From: DATGIQ01 sp035295665
Lineage (GTDB): Bacteria > Planctomycetota > Planctomycetia > Gemmatales > Gemmataceae
Reading direction: 5' to 3'
Assembly (NCBI GenBank): GCA_035295665.1
Contig: DATGIQ010000026.1
Coordinates: forward strand, 1 to 19,457
DNA: 19,457 nucleotides
Part shown: positions 14,783 through 19,457 of the stretch, piece after piece
Layout of the letters: each line of letters opens with the position of its first letter
Position numbering within the stretch: position 1 is the stretch's first letter
Made by a program: the position numbers and the translations under genes
The notes under the pieces: generated by a model
The model's database searches: none
What the model saw: only the letters and a program-made list of their open reading frames with translations
Told to the model about the DNA's origin: nothing

Positions 14783-15700
14783 TTACTTGGTCCGCCCAGC
14801 CGGCGCCACCGCCTTGGAGCTGTAATAGTCATAAACCGCTTTGGCGACGTTCGCACAGAAGAGGTTGCCCGCATTGTCGATGACCCACCGTTTGTCTTCG
14901 TTGTTGTCGGTGAGTACACACACGGCCACCGGACCGCCGGGCAGATAAAGGATGCCCGCATCGGTCCGGGCATTGCTTACCGAGCCGGTCTTGTGTGCCA
15001 CCTTGATGCTCTCCGGCAGAAAGCGAGGAAACTTGGCATTATCTTCGCACTGGCGGAGCAGGGCGAGCATTTCCTTGCATGCTTCGGGACTGACCAGTTT
15101 GCCGTCCTGGAGCTTGGCGAGAATTTCGATCATTTCCCGTGCCGTCGTCGAACCCAAGCCATACCGCTTGGTCCGCTCCGGGAATACCGAGGTTGTGCTC
15201 CCACGAAAACTCTTGGCATGAATCTTGGTATTCGGAAAGCCCCAGCGCTCCATCCGCTCGGCGGTAGCGCCGATGCCGATCTTGTCCAGCACCAGGTTAG
15301 TGGCCGTGTTATCCGAAAGGGCGATCATCAAATGGACGGCATCGCGGAGCGGAAAGTTAATCCCGGCCGTGAAATGCTCGGTCAGCACACCGCTGCCCGG
15401 AACTTTATCTTCTTGCCGGAGCGTCACGGGATCGGAAAGCTTCAGTTTTCCCTCGGCCACCTGCTGGTAGACCTCGATCATGACGGGCAGCTTGATGAGG
15501 CTGGCCGTCGGCATCGGTTCATCGGCGTTGAGGAAATAACTCTCGCCGCTGCCGAGGTGCCTGACAGCGATGGCGACTTTGCCTTTGTGAGCCTTGGCCA
15601 AGGGCGCCAACCGAGCCTCCAGCGAGGTTTCATCCCCCAGACACATCGGGCACAGCGTAAGCAGGATAAGCAGTGCGAAATTCCCCGTCCGGCCCACCAT
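14783..15700 (-). CDS. Class A beta-lactamase-fold serine hydrolase, exported
   Basis: A 305-residue protein. Residues 1-22 are a signal peptide (hydrophobic core LLILLTLCPMCLG), so it acts in the periplasm. The class A motifs are present: SLIK (Ser67, Lys70), SDN (129-131) and HKTGS (236-240). The omega loop lacks the WExELN motif: the corresponding stretch IHAKSFRGSTTSVF has no Glu in place of Glu166, the residue that deacylates beta-lactams. It may be a D-peptidase or esterase, or bind penicillin without fast turnover. I chose the ATG at 15700 because GGAGG lies 7 nt upstream and the signal peptide follows directly; the frame is open 16 codons higher, overlapping the next gene. It lies between two sugar-metabolism genes, an odd neighbour in the operon. 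Confidence 0.82.
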   Translation of the reverse strand: MVGRTGNFALLILLTLCPMCLGDETSLEARLAPLAKAHKGKVAIAVRHLGSGESYFLNADEPMPTASLIKLPVMIEVYQQVAEGKLKLSDPVTLRQEDKVPGSGVLTEHFTAGINFPLRDAVHLMIALSDNTATNLVLDKIGIGATAERMERWGFPNTKIHAKSFRGSTTSVFPERTKRYGLGSTTAREMIEILAKLQDGKLVSPEACKEMLALLRQCEDNAKFPRFLPESIKVAHKTGSVSNARTDAGILYLPGGPVAVCVLTDNNEDKRWVIDNAGNLFCANVAKAVYDYYSSKAVAPAGRTK

Positions 15701-15737
15701 TGATGATCCTCCGCGGCGAAGCTTGCTGGGTGCGGTT

Positions 15738-16652
15738 TTAGACTGCATATTTCTGTCTCAGTTTATCCAGGTAGCGCTTGCTGTCCGCGGTCACGTCCCA
15801 GGCGTTGGGCCAGAAGCAGAGGTCCACGCACCACCAATCATTGGGCACCCTGGCCTGCATGAGTTCCGGGACGAGTTTGTCGAAATTCAACTTCCCGGTG
15901 CCGAACGGATTGTGGGTGCTCGTGTTGTGTTCGTTCAACGTGCCATCCGAATCGATCAAGTGAAGATGGGTGATCTTCCCTTTCAGCCTGTTCAGCAGCT
16001 CCAGCTCCCCGCCCGGCAGCGTTTCCTTCTCGCCGATTTGATTAGCGCCAACCGCGGCACACATGTGGGCATGACAAGTGTCGAACAGGACGCCGAAATT
16101 CTGGTTGCCGCGTTCCCGCACCGCGTCCACCAAGGCGAGGATCTCCGACGGCTTGTTGAGCGGAAACCCCGGCTCAAACTCCCAGCAAATGCGGACGCCA
16201 CGGTTGGCAGCTAGCTTGGCGCAGAGATCAAACGCCCGCACGGCGCGGTCGAACACGAGCTTCGGGTCGATGCCCAACTTCTTCACTTCCGAGACCGGCT
16301 CAACGGTATCTACTCGAATGGTGTCGATGCCCAGGTCTTCCGCGAAGAACAGATTTTTGGCGAAGGCCGCAATGTATGGCCCGCTGTCCTCGACGCTCAC
16401 CAGCTTTTGCGACCACAAATCGGCGGCCAGGCCTGAGAACGCCAGCCCGTGGTCTTTCACCTCTTGCCGGAGTGCTTGCCGCTTGGCTTTGGTGTCGCAA
16501 GTATCCGGGCCGGGATGCGGGTGAAAGCCGCCCAGCTCCACACCTTCGTAGCCCAGATCCGACAACTTGTGCAGCACCTGATGGAAATCGTTGGTTGGAG
16601 CTTCCTGATTGAAGATGTAGGCCCAGCTGCCGATGGAGAGTTTTTTCTTCAT
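15738..16652 (-). CDS. Sugar phosphate isomerase/epimerase-like TIM-barrel protein
   Basis: A 304-residue protein of the xylose-isomerase-like/AP-endonuclease-2 superfamily: MKKKLSIGSWAYIF at strand 1, YEGVELGGFHPH at strand 2, GIDTIRVDTVEP mid-barrel, WEFEPGFPLNKP (Glu158/Glu160), LFDTCHAHMC (Asp191, His194, His196) and THLHLIDSDGT (His231). The Glu, Asp and His set is the usual divalent-metal site. Family members isomerise or epimerise ketoses and inosose-type sugars. GGGAG precedes the ATG by 8 nt. The next gene starts 37 nt downstream. It stands between a phosphomannose-isomerase-like cupin and an oxidoreductase, and all three could act on one sugar. No signal peptide is seen, so it is cytoplasmic. 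Confidence 0.85.
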   Translation of the reverse strand: MKKKLSIGSWAYIFNQEAPTNDFHQVLHKLSDLGYEGVELGGFHPHPGPDTCDTKAKRQALRQEVKDHGLAFSGLAADLWSQKLVSVEDSGPYIAAFAKNLFFAEDLGIDTIRVDTVEPVSEVKKLGIDPKLVFDRAVRAFDLCAKLAANRGVRICWEFEPGFPLNKPSEILALVDAVRERGNQNFGVLFDTCHAHMCAAVGANQIGEKETLPGGELELLNRLKGKITHLHLIDSDGTLNEHNTSTHNPFGTGKLNFDKLVPELMQARVPNDWWCVDLCFWPNAWDVTADSKRYLDKLRQKYAV

Positions 16653-16678
16653 GGTGATACTCCCAAGAAATCAATTTT

Positions 16679-16716
16679 GTCCGTAGTCCCTGGCAAGTTG
16701 GCTACGGACTACGGAC
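16679..16716. repeat. 11-bp inverted repeat hairpin in operon spacer
   Basis: GTCCGTAGTCC (16679-16689) and its exact complement GGACTACGGAC (16706-16716) face each other across a 16-nt loop. A second pairing register is possible because CTACGGA is tandemly repeated in the right arm. On the plus strand it is followed by TTTTT, but no plus-strand gene reads into it. On the minus strand there is no T-run, so it is unlikely to end the operon. It may be a mobile palindrome or an mRNA-processing stem between the cupin and isomerase genes. Confidence 0.65.
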
Positions 16717-16719
16717 TTT

Positions 16720-17997
16720 TTATCGTTTATAATCGCCAATCTTCGGTGCCTGCGGATTCGTATCCGGTCCGAAGTACCGCAACGTAACGAGCGGCTCCTT
16801 GCCGGTATTCTCGAAAACGACGCCCTGCCGGGCGGCTTCGTCGCTGACAAACACTTCATCTTCGGTTAACTCTCCGAAACGGATCATGGCCGGCGTTTGT
16901 AAGCGGTGCTTGCCGATCCGGCCACAGCCCTGGACTGCGATCAGCCCAAAGGCTCCGTTATCCTTGATCGTCACCTGGACGCCCGGGTTGACGGTCAGCT
17001 CCTTGGCGCTAAACAACTCCTCGCCATCTACGTTGCCATAGACGATCCACCGATCGACGTAGCCTTCGCTGGCCGTGTCGGCCGCGGGGATTGGCTCCAA
17101 ATAATGATGGTCCTTGAAGGACGGATCGACGTTGCCCTCCCAGTCGAGCTGCTCGACGAGGTAATCCAGATCCTGATGCTTGCTCTTGGGCACATCCTTG
17201 ACGAGCAACTCCCAAGGTACCGCCCGGCCCTCCACCATCGATTGATACATGCCAAACACGTCGGAGCCCCACTGCGGTTCGTAGGTCACCAAAGAACCCG
17301 GTGCGTGCAAGATGCACGGAGGGACAAGCCAACCCGTTCCGGGTTGCAACCGGTAGGCCTTGCTGTAGTTCAGGATGCCGTTGTCGCCCTCGTTCCAGCG
17401 CTCTAGGCAGCGGCGAAGATCATGCTTGGTCGTGCCCGGCTCCAGTCCAAAGAAGGTATACGGAAAGTGGTTGCCGACGGCGTTGAGCTGCGGCGGAAAA
17501 TAATAGGATTCTGGCTTCCCCTGCTGGCCGACAAGAGCCGCTTGCTTGTTGTTCTGGTGCATATGGTGGGGAATCGGACCGAGGTTATCGAAGAATTTGC
17601 TGTACACCGGCCAGCGCTGGAACCGTTCCCAGATCGCGGCCCCAACCAGGCAAGGCCCTTCCGCGGCAACGGCATCGCGCAGCGTAAAGGCGCGCTTGCC
17701 GTCATGCACCACATAGCTGAGACCTTCGTCCGGCGGTGCGCCCTCATTGGCTGCGGGAGTGGTGGAGGCGAACCAGCGTTCGTCGATGCCGCCACGGTGG
17801 GCTCCCAGGGCATACAGATCCTGCGGCGCCAGTTTCAAGCGCCGGCCGGGCATCAGGAAAGACCGCGGCACCCACGTTGGGGCCAAGCGCAGGATGCCTT
17901 CTCCAGCTTCGAGCGCTTGCCGGAACAAGTTGGCCTCGCCCGCGTGAGGAGTCGGCGGGTGAGTCGTCTTCTTGGACGGGGAGGTTTTCTTGGCCAT
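16720..17997 (-). CDS. Cupin protein, mannose-6-phosphate isomerase-like
   Basis: A 425-residue protein from the ATG at 17997 (AGGAG 12 nt upstream; the longer frame to 18315 crosses the promoter). After a Ser/Pro/Thr-rich lead, residues about 140-270 form a cupin with IPHHMHQ (143-148), GKPESYYF (160-167), then PGTTKHDLRRCLERWNEGD and a later GWLVPPCILHAPGSL. These resemble the metal site and the GVTREEF-type helix of type I phosphomannose isomerases, though the classic QVHPDD is replaced. A second C-terminal barrel follows (VQGCGRIGKHRL, then TEDEVFVSDEAARQG, ending LRYFGPD). PMI interconverts mannose-6-phosphate and fructose-6-phosphate; the exact sugar is not certain. It is first in the minus-strand operon, behind a strong-looking promoter at 18089-18117. 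Confidence 0.78.
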   Translation of the reverse strand: MAKKTSPSKKTTHPPTPHAGEANLFRQALEAGEGILRLAPTWVPRSFLMPGRRLKLAPQDLYALGAHRGGIDERWFASTTPAANEGAPPDEGLSYVVHDGKRAFTLRDAVAAEGPCLVGAAIWERFQRWPVYSKFFDNLGPIPHHMHQNNKQAALVGQQGKPESYYFPPQLNAVGNHFPYTFFGLEPGTTKHDLRRCLERWNEGDNGILNYSKAYRLQPGTGWLVPPCILHAPGSLVTYEPQWGSDVFGMYQSMVEGRAVPWELLVKDVPKSKHQDLDYLVEQLDWEGNVDPSFKDHHYLEPIPAADTASEGYVDRWIVYGNVDGEELFSAKELTVNPGVQVTIKDNGAFGLIAVQGCGRIGKHRLQTPAMIRFGELTEDEVFVSDEAARQGVVFENTGKEPLVTLRYFGPDTNPQAPKIGDYKR

Positions 17998-18088
17998 GAG
18001 GTTCTGGTCTCCTGAGGCTGTCTGGAACGAGCTGGATTGCCGGTAGGACGCCGGGTCGCCGCTGCTTGTGTGAAGGCTCTGTGGCCTG

Positions 18089-18117
18089 CTTATAGCGTGC
18101 CGCCAGCCCACAGGCAA
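18089..18117 (-). promoter_or_regulatory. Sigma-70-type promoter for the cupin operon
   Basis: On the minus strand TTGCCT (18112-18117) and TATAAG (18089-18094) are exactly 17 bp apart, matching 4/6 and 5/6 of the consensus. A start near 18082 would leave a leader of about 85 nt before the ATG at 17997. The rest of the 18118-18308 space shows no gene or structure I can support. Confidence 0.6.
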
Positions 18118-18308
18118 GGAGAAACTTTCCCAAAACTGCTCCCCCGCCCCGCCTGGAACTTCGCCCGGTGTGAAGGACCACGCAAGATCCCTGCCCCGAA
18201 AGCGAACTAATTGGTAGAGAAGAACGTCGTAAGAATAGTCCTTGGGTGGATGAGTCGCGGAATCCGGGCCGGACGCCCTGCCGGTCCCGCAGCACAGAAA
18301 GCGGTTCG

Positions 18309-18707
18309 ATGACACAAACTACGGTCCCGCTTGACCTTAACCAATGCCTGGTGCTGGCCCATACGGACCTCGGCTTCGCCGCGCACGCCAGCCGGCAGTT
18401 CCGCCTGATGGGCTGGGAGGTCTATCTGGCCCAGACCGCCGCCGATGCACGCCGCTTGACGGAGAAGCTGGCACCGGCCGTTGTCGTCCTCGATGTGAAC
18501 CTTACGGATGAAAGCGGTTGGCTGGTATGTGATAAGCTCATTCGCAAACATCCTGGCCACAAGGTTTTCCTGATCGCGACCGATCCGATGCCGGAATACG
18601 AACGGCTGGCCTCGTTTGTAGGTGCGGCCGCGCTCGTCAGCCAGCGTGATGGGGTTGCCGAATTGGTTCACGAAGTGCTCGAATCGGCCCTGCCAGCCTC
18701 CCGTTGA
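18309..18707 (+). CDS. Degenerate stand-alone response-regulator receiver domain
   Basis: A 132-residue protein, a single receiver-like domain with no output domain. The order of elements is right: CLVLAHTD at strand 1, a helix AAHASRQFRLMGW, then VVVLDVNLTDESGW with Asp62 at the phosphorylation site, KVFLIATDP at strand 4 and AAALVSQRDG at strand 5. The acidic pair usually near the start is a single Asp20, and the conserved Lys of strand 5 is replaced (SQRDG), so phosphorelay function is doubtful. I chose the ATG at 18309 over an ATG 21 codons earlier because the extension is Arg/Ser-rich and lacks domain character. Possible roles are a phospho-independent adaptor or a partner protein. No histidine kinase is in the window. 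It converges with RidA around a hairpin. Confidence 0.72.
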   Translation: MTQTTVPLDLNQCLVLAHTDLGFAAHASRQFRLMGWEVYLAQTAADARRLTEKLAPAVVVLDVNLTDESGWLVCDKLIRKHPGHKVFLIATDPMPEYERLASFVGAAALVSQRDGVAELVHEVLESALPASR

Positions 18708-18747
18708 ACGTGGCTGCGCCGTCGACTCCCGAACGCGCTGAAGAGAG

Positions 18748-18777
18748 GGGTGGTGAGCCGGTCGCGGCTCACCACCC
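18748..18777. terminator. Bidirectional hairpin between convergent genes
   Basis: A perfect 13-bp stem (GGGTGGTGAGCCG 18748-18760 with CGGCTCACCACCC 18765-18777) closes a GTCG loop. It lies in the 77-nt gap between the converging receiver and RidA genes, a usual place for a two-way terminator. No T-run follows on either strand. Confidence 0.65.
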
Positions 18778-18784
18778 GGTTCGT

Positions 18785-19258
18785 TCACGTCCCCACCTCG
18801 AAGATACACTCCACTTCGACCGGAATATTGCCAGGAAGCGAACCCATGCCGACCGCGCTGCGCGCGCCGACGCCGGCGTCTTCACCGAAGACCTCGGCCA
18901 TCAACTCCGAGAAACCGTTGATGACTTGCGGCTGCTCTTTAAAATCCGGCGTGCAGTTGACCATGCCGAGCGTCTTGACCAGCCGTTTGACCTTATCCAG
19001 CGAACCGAGCGTATGGCGGACCGTGCTGAGGATGGCCAGGCCGACGAGGCGGGCCGCCTCTTTCGCCTGTTGCGGAGTGAGCTCGGCCCCGACCTTGCCC
19101 GCGACGAGTGTCTTGCCGTCCGCCTTCGTCGGTCCATGACCGGAGACATAAAGGATATTCCCGGCGAGGACAGCAGTCTTGTACTTGGCCACCGGCTGCG
19201 GCGGGGGCGGTAGCGTCAGATGCAGCTCCTGGATGCGAACTTCCGGCTTCGATGGCAT
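18785..19258 (-). CDS. RidA/YjgF/YER057c/UK114 family protein
   Basis: A 157-residue protein. Residues about 35-155 match the trimeric RidA fold: LAGNILYVSGHGP near the start, EAARLVGLAILSTVRHTLGS as the helix, then LVKTLGMVNCTPDF and GARSAVGMGSLPGNIPVEVE with the family's conserved Arg133. RidA enzymes hydrolyse reactive enamine/imine intermediates, freeing the 2-oxoacid and ammonia. Its length and motif order differ slightly from classic RidA, so it could be a related Rid subgroup of unknown substrate. I chose the ATG at 19258 because AAGGAG lies 8 nt before it; an in-frame codon 12 residues earlier is possible. It is divergent from the gene that begins at 19409. Confidence 0.85.
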   Translation of the reverse strand: MPSKPEVRIQELHLTLPPPPQPVAKYKTAVLAGNILYVSGHGPTKADGKTLVAGKVGAELTPQQAKEAARLVGLAILSTVRHTLGSLDKVKRLVKTLGMVNCTPDFKEQPQVINGFSELMAEVFGEDAGVGARSAVGMGSLPGNIPVEVECIFEVGT

Positions 19259-19310
19259 GGGACTTCTCCTTTTCGGGATGAGAGAACGGAGCACCGCTCA
19301 AGCCATTATT

Positions 19311-19338
19311 GTTATCCATACTGCCCCGCTTGGGTCAA
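19311..19338 (-). promoter_or_regulatory. Candidate promoter for the RidA gene
   Basis: On the minus strand TTGACC (19333-19338) and GATAAC (19311-19316) are 16 bp apart, matching 5/6 and 4/6 of the sigma-70-type consensus, about 53 nt before the RidA ATG. It is a plausible but unproven promoter in the divergent spacer. Confidence 0.35.
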
Positions 19339-19408
19339 GCGTCCCCCAAACGAAAATTCCACTCAGGTTTTTGCGCCGGGCTTGTATATAGGGTTAGGAG
19401 GGGAGCGA

Positions 19409-19457
19409 ATGGAGCAAACGCCGGCCACACGTCCGAGTCTGTTGGTACGCCTGCATG
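19409..19457 (+). CDS. Start of a probable ECF-type RNA polymerase sigma factor (partial)
   Basis: The frame opens with an ATG preceded by AGGAGGGGAG, a strong ribosome-binding site ending 3 nt before the start. The first 16 residues read MEQTPATRPSLLVRLH and the window ends there. The RPSLLVRL motif is one I associate with the N-terminus of planctomycete ECF sigma factors. With so few residues, this is a weak call. Confidence 0.4.
   Translation, partial: MEQTPATRPSLLVRLH

Noticed and set aside
14291..15703. Long plus-strand open frame (470 codons) opposite the oxidoreductase and serine hydrolase genes
   Set aside because: It spans two clear minus-strand genes and their junction and has no domain character.
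17998..18315. 106-codon N-terminal extension of the cupin protein
   Set aside because: It crosses a good promoter and overlaps the divergent receiver gene start; AGGAG supports the ATG at 17997.

Overview
The window reads as part of a planctomycete chromosome. This is inferred from several lineage-typical features seen together: two large OprP-type porins with periplasmic coiled coils, each followed by a small Cys-rich secreted protein; a NagB/PIG-L fusion; a ThiS-ThiG fusion; a DUF2203 protein; an ISKra4-type transposase remnant; and an ECF-sigma-like N-terminus at the right edge. GC content is moderately high, genes are close-packed on both strands, and intergenic spaces hold palindromes. 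No rRNA, tRNA, CRISPR or phage genes were seen. Assignment below phylum level is not safe from this sequence alone.

Layout. (1) 39-5167: two paralogous modules face each other. Each is an outer-membrane porin followed by a Cys-rich exported protein (+ strand 39-1751 and 1835-2362; - strand 5167-3452 and 3430-3014). The spacer holds a terminator-like hairpin, a doubtful 89-codon reading frame and a long 22-bp palindrome. (2) 5306-5658: an ISKra4-family transposase reduced to its two ends. (3) 5804-8369: a ceramidase-like hydrolase and a helical protein of unknown function, 13 nt apart. (4) 8366-9719, - strand: a phospholipase-D-fold protein preceded by a convincing c-di-GMP-I (GEMM-I) riboswitch and an intrinsic terminator, so its expression is probably set by the cyclic dinucleotide. 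(5) 9836-12410, - strand: a DUF2203 protein and a NagB/PIG-L amino-sugar enzyme. (6) 12526-13578: thiazole synthase fused to its own sulfur carrier ThiS. (7) 17997-13616, - strand: a probable four-gene operon behind a good sigma-70-type promoter, coding for a phosphomannose-isomerase-like cupin, a sugar-phosphate isomerase/epimerase-like TIM barrel, a beta-lactamase-fold serine hydrolase and a Gfo/Idh/MocA oxidoreductase. (8) 18309-19457: a degenerate stand-alone receiver domain, a RidA-family protein and the first codons of a probable sigma factor.

How it fits together. Most of the right half deals with sugars and amino sugars (NagB/PIG-L, cupin isomerase, TIM-barrel isomerase, Gfo/Idh dehydrogenase), which suits a polysaccharide-degrading planctomycete. 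The left end concerns the outer membrane. The best candidates for undescribed biology are the duplicated porin plus Cys-rich protein module and the c-di-GMP-controlled PLD-like protein. All product names rest on motifs read by eye; no database search was run.
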